52,012 nucleotides of DNA from Szabonella alba (GTDB lineage Bacteria; Pseudomonadota; Alphaproteobacteria; Rhodobacterales; Rhodobacteraceae). The position numbers and the translations under genes are program-made. Below are positions 8,314-16,538 of the stretch, piece after piece. Under the pieces are notes generated by a model. It saw only the letters and a list, made by a program, of their open reading frames with translations, was not told the origin of the DNA and did no database searches. Within the stretch, counting starts at the first letter, position 1; the number at the start of each line of letters is the position of its first letter. The DNA is taken from NCBI RefSeq assembly GCF_016765775.1, contig NZ_JAESVN010000014.1, positions 1 through 52,012 on the forward strand, read 5' to 3'.

Positions 8314-9156
8314 TCATCGTGCGATCTCACCTGCCAACACGGCCCTTCCATGAACAGCGAGCGTCGCCGTAAACCTTGGGCAGCCGAACTGCAGGATGGC
8401 GGCGAGAACGCGAGCCTCGTAGGCAGTTTGACCAATCAGCCTGTGAAGATCCGATGCGTGAAAGTGCCGGTTGCCACTCGGCGCAGCTTTCATCTGATCG
8501 TGAAGCTCCCGCTTCCTTGGATCAGGCGCTCGCTCCGGCATCGGGGCTGTCTCCGGTCCACTCACCGTACCAGGTGAGGTTCGCCATCGGCGCATGAAGC
8601 CAAGCAAGAAACCCGCCGGAACGTTGTCGTTTCCGCGAGACCGGTTGAAGGCCAGGAAGCGGTCCCAGATCACCTGCGTGTCGACGTTCCAGCAGGGCAG
8701 GGCCTTCTTTGCCGCCTTGATCAACTCGGCCCAGCAGGTCTGGAAGACGTTCGAGCCAGCACAGATAGTGATTTGTCCTGAGAATACAGTTTTGTTATCT
8801 TTATCTCTAGATAGTGATGTGTCGCCTGTGCCTGACTCAACATCCTGCTCTTCCCCCTCTGCGTCAAAGGCAGCGAAACGGAAGAGCCAGGGGGCGAACT
8901 TGCCGTTTGGCTTCTCTCGCTTCAGTTCCAGCTCGGACGCCTCGAGTTCAGCCAGCAGCTCGGTCAGGTACTGGCGCGAGATGCTCATCTTGGACGCCAG
9001 GTCGGCGAGGGTGAAGGCGGCCGTACCGCGCGGCAGCCCGTTGTAACCCTCCTTCCACGCGATGGCGTCAAGGATGACGGTCGCCAGCTTGTGGGCGGAA
9101 ACGGACAGTTCTGTCTGGGTAATCCGTCTCAGGATCAGGCCGGTCGTGGGTTCCAT
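8314..9156 (-). CDS. Helix-turn-helix protein of a conjugative element, unknown function
   Basis: A protein of 280 residues that I do not recognise by name. Residues 45-75 (TLADLASKMSISRQYLTELLAELEAS) look like a winged-helix DNA-binding domain. The middle is acidic and low in structure, and the C-terminal third is basic with an Arg-rich stretch. I start it at the ATG ending at 9156, which has AGGAGA eight bases upstream; the frame stays open to 9222. A promoter-like element shared with two other genes lies at 9189-9217. Replication or transfer control is possible but unproven. Confidence 0.6.
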   Translation of the reverse strand: MEPTTGLILRRITQTELSVSAHKLATVILDAIAWKEGYNGLPRGTAAFTLADLASKMSISRQYLTELLAELEASELELKREKPNGKFAPWLFRFAAFDAEGEEQDVESGTGDTSLSRDKDNKTVFSGQITICAGSNVFQTCWAELIKAAKKALPCWNVDTQVIWDRFLAFNRSRGNDNVPAGFLLGFMRRWRTSPGTVSGPETAPMPERAPDPRKRELHDQMKAAPSGNRHFHASDLHRLIGQTAYEARVLAAILQFGCPRFTATLAVHGRAVLAGEIAR

Positions 9157-9188
9157 GGTTGGTGTCTCCTGTGAGAGACGACCCCATG

Positions 9189-9217
9189 CCGAGAGCAAAC
9201 AACATTCTTGCCAGCAA
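9189..9217 (-). promoter_or_regulatory. Shared promoter-like element, copy 1
   Basis: Read on the minus strand this is TTGCTGGCA...TGTTGTTTGCTCTCGG. It aligns without gaps to the two better-conserved copies at 10083-10113 and 11997-12027 (about 21 of 28 positions), with TTGCT, CA and TGTTGT kept. It lies about 33 bases before the start of the HTH gene. It overlaps a short hairpin (CCAGCAAA / TTTGCTGG, 9211-9231). Confidence 0.4.
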
Positions 9218-9394
9218 AACAACTTTGCTGGTTGCGGCGGTTCGGACAGTGCGCTAGAAGATCCTTGTTCACGGGTTCTTCTAGCGCGGCGTCAGGCTTT
9301 TCGGTCTGGCGTCGTTTCCCTTTTTGGGTTGGGTGCACCGTCACAGGTGCAAGATGATCGGGTGCGGACCTGCCCCGGGCAGGCCCGCGCGGGT

Positions 9395-10057
9395 TCAGTA
9401 GCGGACCTCTTCGAAGCCGTAGTTGCCTTCATGATCGCGCCAGTCGACAAAGACCGAGCGGTAGCTCACCCAGTTGCAGTGCCCGGTATTGGGCAACTCA
9501 GAGGCGGGCGGGACCTGGGCGACGCTGGACCGGGTCCAGCGATAGTCACCCTGGATCCCGTAGGAGCCGAGGCGCGTGGAGTCCGAGGTGATGCAGTCCC
9601 CGTCGCGGCTCTGGCGCTGGCTGAACTGGATGTGAAACACGCGGATGCTGCGAACGAAGTCGAAGGCATCGACAGAAATGTCGACGTCAGCGCGCTCGTC
9701 AGAATGAACCCTAACCAGAGGCAGCGGATTTGCCGGAACGCTGACCCGAGGCTCGTTGCGGAACGCGATGTCATAAAGCCGTTCCATCGGCGACAGCGGG
9801 GTAGGGGCGCTGAACGACGTGCCCATCGGGCAGCGCCAGATCTGCAAGGGCGGTTCAATCGGCCAGGGGGTGATCCTGCGGATGAAGACTGCACGCGCAT
9901 GGGCACAAGGCGCCGAAGCCGGCCAGCCTCCGGCCAGGCAGAGCAGGATGGCGCAGTCGACCTGGTGGGCTTGCGCCGGCTCGACCGAACCGACCAGGCT
10001 CGATACGGTGATGGCCGCGGCCGCCGCCGCCGCCGCGGTTCGGACCCTGTGCTTCAT
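9395..10057 (-). CDS. Secreted Cys-containing protein of a conjugative element
   Basis: About 220 residues with a signal peptide containing a run of alanines (start MKHRVRTAAAAAAAAITV, cleavage after a QA or AHQ site near residue 32). The mature part begins with cysteine-bearing segments (VDCAILLCLAGG, then APCAHARAVFIRR and IWRCPM), so disulphides in the periplasm are likely. The ATG at 10057 has GGGAG eight bases upstream; an in-frame GTG at 10072 is less likely. It is close to the T4SS genes and preceded by the shared promoter element. I know it only as a conserved unknown of this kind of element. Confidence 0.6.
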   Translation of the reverse strand: MKHRVRTAAAAAAAAITVSSLVGSVEPAQAHQVDCAILLCLAGGWPASAPCAHARAVFIRRITPWPIEPPLQIWRCPMGTSFSAPTPLSPMERLYDIAFRNEPRVSVPANPLPLVRVHSDERADVDISVDAFDFVRSIRVFHIQFSQRQSRDGDCITSDSTRLGSYGIQGDYRWTRSSVAQVPPASELPNTGHCNWVSYRSVFVDWRDHEGNYGFEEVRY

Positions 10058-10082
10058 GACGCCGACTCCCACTATAATAGCT

Positions 10083-10113
10083 TATCGATACAAAACAACA
10101 CTAATGATAGCAA
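10083..10113 (-). promoter_or_regulatory. Shared promoter-like element, copy 2
   Basis: On the minus strand: TTGCTATCATT, two bases, TGTTGT, T, TTGTATCG. It is near-identical to the copy at 11997-12027, which faces the other way. TTGCTA and TATCGA are 17 bases apart and could be -35 and -10 boxes; alternatively the block is an operator. It lies about 26 bases before the secreted-protein start. Confidence 0.6.
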
Positions 10114-10291
10114 GGTGATTTCATCGCAAAAATGCGAGGCCTTCCCCTAAGCGCTGGTCGCAGGTGATGGCCTGAAGCTTAACGTGGCCTCACGGCCCCG
10201 ATCCGAAGGTCGCGGCATCTCATGAAGTGGTAGCGGACAAAGAACCGGCCAAATTACCGGACGCATTCCCCGTAGATCGCCAGGCAGTATT

Positions 10292-11554
10292 ATGATAAAC
10301 GACATTTTTATGGTGAATGCTCACGGCCAAGAAAGCGGCCAAAATGAAGGTCACGCGATGGTCCGTGATGACGGAGAGACGGTAGGCTTGTTCGAGCCTC
10401 TCACGGTCTCGGAGGGCTCACCCGCCCGCGCAGGCCTGAATGATCTTGTGCTCGAGTTAGCGGAGAAATCCGTCGGCTTCCGCAGCAGCTTGCCCGCTTC
10501 AATGGCCGAGGCGCTTGCCGAGCTCGTGCGGTCGATGAACTGTTACTACAGCAACCTCATCGAAGGGCATGACACCCATCCCGTCGACATCGAACGTGCA
10601 ATGCGGAACGACTATAGTGCCGATCCATCGAGGCGAAACCTTCAGCTAGAAGCGAGGGCGCATATCGCCGTTCAGAAATGGATCGACGAAGATGGCATGG
10701 TCGAACCACCAACAGCGCCCGCGTCGGTCATCGAACTGCATCGCCGGTTTTGTGAGCTTTTGCCGTCCGAGCTTCTCTTCGTCGAAAGCCCAAGGACAGG
10801 TGAAAAGATCCCGGTAGTACCCGGCGAACTGCGCACCCGATACGTTGAAGTTGGGCGCCATGTCGCCATCAGCCCGGGTGCTGTTCCCCGCTTTCTGGAG
10901 CGGATGCACAAAGCCTACCGCCTTCCCGGCAGGATCGAACCTATCCTTGCCGCGGCTTGCGCCCATCACAGGCTCCTCTGGGTGCACCCCTTCCTTGATG
11001 GAAATGGTCGTGTTGCCCGTCTCATGTCCTACTCAATCCTACGGAAGACTCTCGACACGCGCGGCCTGTGGTCAGTGGCGCGCGGGCTTGCGCGGCAGGA
11101 GGCATCCTATAAAGAACACCTCGCCGCCTGTGACGGACTCCGCCGTGGCGCCCGTGACGGACGCGGCACGCTCAGTGAGGCAGCACTTGCATCCTTCGCG
11201 CAATTCTTCCTTCGCATCTGCATCGACCAGGTGGAGTTCATGGAAGGCCTCATGCGGCCGGACCGGCTGCGTGACCGCATCCTGAGCTGGGCTGAGGAGG
11301 AGATGCGTGCCGGATCCCTGCCACCAAAATCCGATGCAGTGCTGAAAGCTGTGCTTTATCAGGGCCAGATCGAGCGCGGCGAGGTCGAGCGTGTCCTTGG
11401 GACGAGCGATCGCACAGCGCGGCGGGTAACATCTGCGCTCCTCGAAGCGGGCGCATTGTCCTCGGCATCGACCCGTGCGCCGCTGAAGCTGGCCTTTCCT
11501 GCCAAGTATGCTGGGCGGTGGATGCCCGGACTGTTTCCGGACCGGGAAGACTGA
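10292..11554 (+). CDS. Fic-domain protein (putative AMP transferase)
   Basis: A 420-residue protein with the Fic catalytic motif HPFLDGNGRVARL at about residues 232-244; the catalytic histidine and the acid-GNGR loop are intact. Fic proteins transfer AMP (rarely another group) to target proteins. About 140 residues upstream, SNLIEG fits the autoinhibitory S-x-x-x-E-G pattern, so it should be a class II Fic protein held off by its own helix. The C-terminal 100 residues form a winged-helix-like region. The AUG at 10292 has no strong ribosome-binding site; ATGs at 10310 and 10358 are possible. Toxin, defence or conjugation-related roles are all open. Confidence 0.85.
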   Translation: MINDIFMVNAHGQESGQNEGHAMVRDDGETVGLFEPLTVSEGSPARAGLNDLVLELAEKSVGFRSSLPASMAEALAELVRSMNCYYSNLIEGHDTHPVDIERAMRNDYSADPSRRNLQLEARAHIAVQKWIDEDGMVEPPTAPASVIELHRRFCELLPSELLFVESPRTGEKIPVVPGELRTRYVEVGRHVAISPGAVPRFLERMHKAYRLPGRIEPILAAACAHHRLLWVHPFLDGNGRVARLMSYSILRKTLDTRGLWSVARGLARQEASYKEHLAACDGLRRGARDGRGTLSEAALASFAQFFLRICIDQVEFMEGLMRPDRLRDRILSWAEEEMRAGSLPPKSDAVLKAVLYQGQIERGEVERVLGTSDRTARRVTSALLEAGALSSASTRAPLKLAFPAKYAGRWMPGLFPDRED

Positions 11555-11621
11555 GGTTCGAAGGAGCGCAAAAGACGCTGCGCGGCCCATATTCGCCGTG
11601 ATCCGGTAGATGGGAGTGCGG

Positions 11622-11855
11622 CTACTCCAAGGCCTCGATAAACCGCCCATATTCCTCGCTCACTTCCCTCGCTTCGACAAAGGCCCGTGCGCGTTCCTCG
11701 TCGAGGCAGCGAAAGTAGTCCTGCACGTCGGCGATGTAGCTCTCGAAATCCCCCCGGATCAGATCCGCGTAGATGCGCATGTCTTCTCGGGACATGGGTA
11801 GGAACGGCCGCTCGGGCGGTATGCAGGCATGTGCTGCACTTGCCGCGATGAGCAC
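11622..11855 (-). CDS. Small exported protein, unknown function
   Basis: A 77-residue protein (as GTG-started) rich in acidic residues, with YADLIRGDFESYIADVQDYFRCL and EVSEEYGRFIEALE. The visible start is a GTG inside what looks like a signal peptide; extending upstream in frame to a CTG at 11903, with AAAGGAG eight bases before it, gives a complete signal peptide with an early arginine and cleavage after AAHA. I think that CTG, or a lost ATG there, is the true start. It is likely periplasmic and lies between the Fic gene and the T4SS operon. Confidence 0.55.
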   Translation of the reverse strand: MLIAASAAHACIPPERPFLPMSREDMRIYADLIRGDFESYIADVQDYFRCLDEERARAFVEAREVSEEYGRFIEALE

Positions 11856-11996
11856 GGTGCTCAGCAGCGTTAGGGTGAAGTTGCACGCACGAGGAATGTG
11901 CAGGGCAAAACTCCTTTGCCGCCTTTAAAATCACAAGTTTGTCAGCTATCACCGTTATCGGAGCAAGGCGATCTTCGTCAAGTCGTTTGAATTGTC

Positions 11997-12027
11997 TTGC
12001 TATCATTCATGTTGTCTTGTATCGCTC
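11997..12027 (+). promoter_or_regulatory. Shared promoter-like element, copy 3
   Basis: TTGCTATCATT, two bases, TGTTGT, C, TTGTATCG on the plus strand, about 63 bases before the first gene of the T4SS run. It matches the minus-strand copy at 10083-10113 at nearly every position, although the two face opposite ways and control different genes. A common promoter or operator is the simplest reading. Confidence 0.6.
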
Positions 12028-12089
12028 GCGGTGTTGCGACCCCGTGGGCTTGAGACTGCACCCAGGCAGAAGGGACCCAAGGGAAGGCC

Positions 12090-12449
12090 ATGATAGAAGA
12101 AGCCCCGAATGTGGTTACAGAAGACGGATTGCGCGGCCTGCTGGCCGAACACTACCTCATCGAGGTGGTCTGCAAGGATGGCGCCGAGAAGCGCCATAAC
12201 AGTTGGTACGGCACATGGGTCATCCGTGCCGTTGCTGAGGACGGGCGTGACGACAAGATGCTCGTCACGAGCCGTAGCTATCTCAAGGTTCGCGAGTTCA
12301 AGACGATTGTTGGTCTTGTCAGCTTCCTTGCGGACATGGGCTGCACGACTGCCAGCATCCCGCTCATCGAAGGCGCCCGCGAGCGCCATGCAGCACCCGG
12401 GCGCACGCCCGAGCCACGAACCGGCCCGGTTCTGGTCAAGGACGACTGA
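12090..12449 (+). CDS. Conserved small protein at the head of the T4SS operon
   Basis: A 119-residue soluble protein with no signal peptide. The first 85 residues look folded (LRGLLAEHYLIEVVC, then WYGTWVIRAVAEDGRDD and a TSRSYLKVREFKT segment); the last 30 are proline- and arginine-rich and probably disordered. GGGAAGG precedes the ATG. Its stop lies just before the lytic transglycosylase. I recognise no named family. Confidence 0.6.
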   Translation: MIEEAPNVVTEDGLRGLLAEHYLIEVVCKDGAEKRHNSWYGTWVIRAVAEDGRDDKMLVTSRSYLKVREFKTIVGLVSFLADMGCTTASIPLIEGARERHAAPGRTPEPRTGPVLVKDD

Positions 12450-12468
12450 CCGCACCTTTGCGCTCGTC

Positions 12469-13173
12469 GTGCTACTCGGTACAGGTGTTTGTTCAGCACC
12501 CCCGGCCGCGTATGCACAGACTGGGGCCGACGGTTTCATCTTCCAGGTCAGCCCCGATGGCCGACTGATCGACACCGCCGAGACCACGAGCAGCCTGCGC
12601 TCGTTCACCGGCGACGACGATGCCCAGAATGGGCCCCTTCCAGATCGTCTCTTTCTCTTTGCAGCACCGCAGTCCCGCGGGGATGATGATCCCCTGAGCG
12701 ATGTGACGGACGCCGCAGCGATCGCCCCGCGCGCGGTCCGCGCCTCCCCCGAAATTCTCCACGCCATCGAGACCACGGCGCTGCGCTACGGCAGCCATGA
12801 AGCCCTGCGTCAGGCAGGTCTGTCGGTTAGCGATTGGGCGCTGTTCTACCGCGCCAATATCGAGGTCGAGAGCGCCTACAATCCCGGCGCGCGTAGCCCT
12901 GTCGGCGCCATCGGACTCGGCCAACTGATGCCCGACACCGCGCGTGATCTCGGCGTCGATGCCCATGACATCGCCCAGAACCTCGACGGCTCGGCCCGTT
13001 ACCTTCTGATGATGCTTGAGCAGTTCGGCGATCCCGCGCTGGCGCTCGCGGCCTACAATGCCGGCCCCCATGCGGTCACCCGCCATGGTGGCATTCCCCC
13101 CTTTCGAGAAACCCAAGGCCATGTGGCCCGTGTGACAGCCGTGTTCCAGCGGCTGAGAGGAGACCTTTCGTGA
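12469..13173 (+). CDS. VirB1-like lytic transglycosylase
   Basis: A murein-cutting enzyme that opens the cell wall for the type IV secretion channel. The SLT domain covers about residues 120-225: catalytic Glu in NIEVESAYNP, then GAIGLGQLMP and LALAAYNAGP. A signal peptide ends near AYA-QTG. The start is unclear: no ATG is in frame after the preceding gene, so I give the GTG at 12469. The frame itself is open from 12109 but that part lies over another gene. The stop overlaps the virB2 start. Confidence 0.78.
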   Translation: MLLGTGVCSAPPAAYAQTGADGFIFQVSPDGRLIDTAETTSSLRSFTGDDDAQNGPLPDRLFLFAAPQSRGDDDPLSDVTDAAAIAPRAVRASPEILHAIETTALRYGSHEALRQAGLSVSDWALFYRANIEVESAYNPGARSPVGAIGLGQLMPDTARDLGVDAHDIAQNLDGSARYLLMMLEQFGDPALALAAYNAGPHAVTRHGGIPPFRETQGHVARVTAVFQRLRGDLS

Positions 13174-13484
13174 CGTCCAAGAATCTTCAAAGCGTGCTCC
13201 GCACGCGGGCCATTGTCGCGCTCGGCGCAACCGCCCTCATCGTGCTGGCAGGCCCTGCGCTGGCCCAAAGTATCGACCTGTCGCCGGTGCAGACGCTGCT
13301 GCAGGGCATCGTCGATGCGATCACCGGCCCTCTGGGGATCGTGATCGGCACGCTCGCGCTGATCGGCGTGTTTCTCTCGTGGCTCTTCGGGATCCTCGAC
13401 TTCCGTCAGGCGCTCTGGGTCGTGGTCGCGATCGCGGGCATCGCCGCAGCGCCTACCATCGTCGCCGCCATCTGGACAACTTGA
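13170..13484 (+). CDS. VirB2/TrbC-type pilin
   Basis: A 104-residue protein with a long signal peptide (cleavage after LAGPALA, about residue 33) and two hydrophobic segments separated by a short loop (GPLGIVIGTLALIGVFLSWLFG and WVVVAIAGIAAAPTIVAAIW), the layout of VirB2 pilins. It starts with GTG, with AGGAG seven bases upstream, overlapping the transglycosylase stop. It is followed by virB3 after nine bases. Confidence 0.85.
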   Translation: MTSKNLQSVLRTRAIVALGATALIVLAGPALAQSIDLSPVQTLLQGIVDAITGPLGIVIGTLALIGVFLSWLFGILDFRQALWVVVAIAGIAAAPTIVAAIWTT

Positions 13485-13493
13485 GAAGCACCC

Positions 13494-13772
13494 ATGTCCG
13501 ACCAGTCCCGCGTGTTCATTGGCCTTCTCAGGCCGCCCAAGCTGATAGGCTTGCCGATCATGTACGCCATGGTCTGGCTCTTCGGCTCGACGCTTCTGTT
13601 CCTCTGGGTGCAGAGCTGGGTGGTGGCCGTCTTCGCGGGGCTGGCCTGGCCAGCGCTCTGGAAGGCCGCAGACTGGGATCCGAACTTCCTCGATGTCCTG
13701 GTGATCACCCTGCAGGAAACCCCGCCGACCACGAACCGCAAGCTGCATGGAGGCGACAGCTATGCCCCGTGA
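13494..13772 (+). CDS. VirB3-like inner-membrane T4SS protein
   Basis: A 92-residue protein with a short charged N-terminus and a hydrophobic pair (IMYAMVWLFGSTLLFLWV and VVAVFAGLAWPALW), the size and plan of VirB3/TrbD. VirB3 supports pilus assembly with VirB4. Its last codons overlap the virB4 start by 11 bases. Confidence 0.82.
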   Translation: MSDQSRVFIGLLRPPKLIGLPIMYAMVWLFGSTLLFLWVQSWVVAVFAGLAWPALWKAADWDPNFLDVLVITLQETPPTTNRKLHGGDSYAP

Positions 13773-15696
13773 TGGACTCGGCCGTGACGTAGTGGAGGCG
13801 CTCGATCCGCTGACTGCGCTACCCGCATGGGTCAAGGGCGAGAAGCGGCTCTCGATGATGCTGCCTTATGTGAGCCTCGTGAACGACCGAACGATCCGGA
13901 CACGCGGCAACGAACTGATGCAGTGCATCCGCCTCGAAGGGGTGAACAGCACCACGAGCGAGGACGGGCATCTCGACCGGATCGGAGGGTTGCTGGCTGG
14001 CATCGTCGCGCAGGTGGGGACGGAGTTCTCCTTCTACCTGCACAAGGTCTCGAAAGCGGTCGATGTGACCCTGCCGCCCATCCCGGGTGAGGGGTTCGCG
14101 GCCGCCGTCGATCAGCGCTGGCATGCGCATCTGGGTCGGGCAGGCCTGCGCGACAAGACACTGACCCTGACCGTGCTGAAGCGGCCGGAGCCGGGGAGCC
14201 GCCTTCCCTTCGGTCTGGGCGCGTCCCGCGCCCGACATGCGGCCGACACGACCCGCCGCTTGCGCAAGCTCGACGAGGTCGTGGGTTTTTTGCTGTCGTC
14301 CTTTGACGAGCAGAAGCCCCGGCTGCTAGCCGCCAGCACCGGCGAGCTTCTGGGGTTTCTCGGCTCGCTCAACACCGGCGAGGAACACCCGCTCTTCCCG
14401 CGGTCGCGTCTCGGCGTGATCGCCGAGGATGTGGCCAATACCCGCGTCACCTTCCGCGGCACGACCATCGCGCTCTCCGATGGCGCCGTCGGCGACAAGC
14501 TCGGCGCGATCTTCGCGGTGAAGAACTACCCCGCTAAGACCGATAGCCTGATGCTCGACGAGCTGAACCTGCCCGTCGACATGGTGGTCACCCACTCGTT
14601 CGTGCCGATCAACGCCAACATCATGGCGGGCCGCATCAAGCGGCAGCTGCGATTGATGCAGGCGGCCAATGACGGGGCCGTCAGCCTCGCTCAGGAGTTG
14701 GAACTCGCCCAGGACGATCTGGAGTCCAAACGCCTGATCTTCGGCGAGCACCACATGACAGTGGCGGTCTATGCCCGCACCCAGGCCGCCCTCGACGACA
14801 TCGCGGCCGAAATCCGCAACATTTCTGCCACCTCCGGCATCAACCTGATCTCGGAAGCCTTCGGGGCACGGGCGCATTTCATGGCGCAGCATCCGGGCAA
14901 TACCGGGTCGCGCAGCCGCAAGGCCGCGATCACGAACCACAACTTCGCCGATCTCGCCACCTTCCACCGCACCCCGCTCGGCAAGACAGGGCGGGAAGTG
15001 CCCTGGGGCGTGCCGATCACGCTTTTCCCGACGCCAGAGCGCAGCGGCTTTCGCTTCAACTTCCACGAACAAGGCGCGCCGGACCGCGAGCCCACCGGCG
15101 GGCACACGCTGATCCTCGGCCGCCCCGGGTCGGGCAAATCCGTGCTCGCGGCTTTCCTCATGACCATGGCCCGGCGCGCAGGTGCCCGGCTCTTCGTCTT
15201 CGACTACCGCGCTGGCATGGAAATGGCCGTCCGCGCGCTTGGCGGCAGCTATTCGACCGTGCGCGCCGGACGGCCCACGGGGCTCAACCCCCTGCAGACC
15301 GAGATTGATGCCCGAGGTCAGGCCTGGCTTGCTGACTGGCTCGCAAGCCTCCTCGAGCGCCGCGACCGGCCTTTGACCCCGGTGCAGACCAACCGCCTGC
15401 AGGAGGTCGTGCGCCAGAACGCCAGTGCCGGGCACGCCGGCCTCAGGAACTGGTCCGACTTCGCCTCGCTCCTCGTCTCGACCGATGATGAGGGCGATCT
15501 CTTCGAGCGAATGCAGGAATGGACGGCCGATGGCCGCTACGGCTGGATCTTCGGGGCGAACGCAGATGACACGTTCCAGATCGGGGGCAGCACTGATGCT
15601 GATGTCGCGGGCTTCGACCTGACCGGCATCCTCGATTCCGAGAGCGAGCGAGAACGCATGGCGGTCCTCTCCTTGTTGATTTCCACCCAGAAGTGA
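13762..15696 (+). pseudogene. virB4 ATPase, 3'-truncated by an IS21 element
   Basis: The N-terminal and central parts of VirB4, the ATPase that powers pilus assembly. The ATG at 13762 has GGAGG eight bases upstream. The Walker A motif LGRPGSGKSV is intact near residue 455. The coding sequence stops matching at 15673, where the IS begins; the last seven residues come from the IS end. About 637 of roughly 780-820 residues remain, and the Walker B acid of the family would lie just beyond the cut. No continuation exists on the far side of the IS, so this VirB4 cannot hydrolyse ATP and the transfer system would need another copy. Confidence 0.88.
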
Positions 15697-15746
15697 CCCG
15701 GGTTTTTCATCGAGAATTGACCCGCCTGAAGGTTATGTTCTGCGGG

Positions 15747-16538
15747 TTACGATGGGGTCAAGACATGCGTTGCCTCCCGTTTCGTTTTGGCTACCGCTGA
15801 GCTGGCTTTGAAGCGGAAGCTGTCGTTTCCGGTTTCCAGGATGTGGCAGCGGTGGGTGAGACGGTCGAGCAAGGCGGTGGTCATCTTTGCGTCGCCAAAG
15901 ACCGTGGCCCATTCGCTGAAGCTTAGGTTGGTGGTGATGACGACGCTGGTCCGTTCGTAGAGCTTGCTCAGCAGATGGAACAACAGCGCGCCGCCCGAGG
16001 CGCTGAACGGCAGGTAACCCAGTTCGTCCAAGATCACGAGGTCGAGCTTGGTCATTGCCTCGGCAATCTGTCCGGCTTTTCCCTTGGCCTTTTCCTGTTC
16101 GAGGGCGTTGACCAGTTCGATGGTGGAGAAGAAGCGCACCTTGCGGCGATGATGCTCGATGGCTTGAACACCGATGGCCGTTGCAACGTGGGTCTTGCCG
16201 GTGCCCGGGCCACCGATCAGGACCACATTCTGGGCACCATCCATGAACTCGCAGCGATGCAGCGTCCGGACGGTAGCCTCGTTGATCTCGCTGGTGGCGA
16301 AGTCGAACCCGGAGAGGTCCTTGTAGGCCGGGAAGCGTGCTGACTTCATGTGATAGGCGATGGAGCGGACCTCGCGTTCGGCCAGTTCGGCCTTCAGCAG
16401 TTGCGACAGCATTGGCACGGCAGCCTCGAATGCTGGAGCGCCCTGTTCGATCAGGTCGGTAACAGCTTGGGACATGCCATACATCTTCAGGCTGAGGAGC
16501 ATGATGACGATGGCGGCACTCGCGGGATCATGACGCAT
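15747..16538 (-). CDS. IS21 helper ATPase IstB
   Basis: IstB is a AAA+ ATPase that selects the target and activates the transposase. The Walker A motif [11 protein letters not shown] and the Walker B region [12 protein letters not shown] are both intact, followed by [15 protein letters not shown]. About 263 residues from the ATG at 16538, which overlaps the istA stop; the frame is open further upstream but that is inside istA. It is complete, so the element could be mobilised by an intact IstA from elsewhere. Confidence 0.9.
   Translation of the reverse strand: MRHDPASAAIVIMLLSLKMYGMSQAVTDLIEQGAPAFEAAVPMLSQLLKAELAEREVRSIAYHMKSARFPAYKDLSGFDFATSEINEATVRTLHRCEFMDGAQNVVLIGGPGTGKTHVATAIGVQAIEHHRRKVRFFSTIELVNALEQEKAKGKAGQIAEAMTKLDLVILDELGYLPFSASGGALLFHLLSKLYERTSVVITTNLSFSEWATVFGDAKMTTALLDRLTHRCHILETGNDSFRFKASSAVAKTKREATHVLTPS

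Noticed and set aside
9062-10150. Plus-strand frame of 362 residues across the HTH and secreted-protein genes
   Set aside because: It runs antisense through two genes with better starts, ribosome-binding sites and a signal peptide.
14326-15435. Minus-strand frame of 369 residues opposite virB4
   Set aside because: virB4 is unmistakable on the plus strand (Walker A); the other frame has shadow composition.
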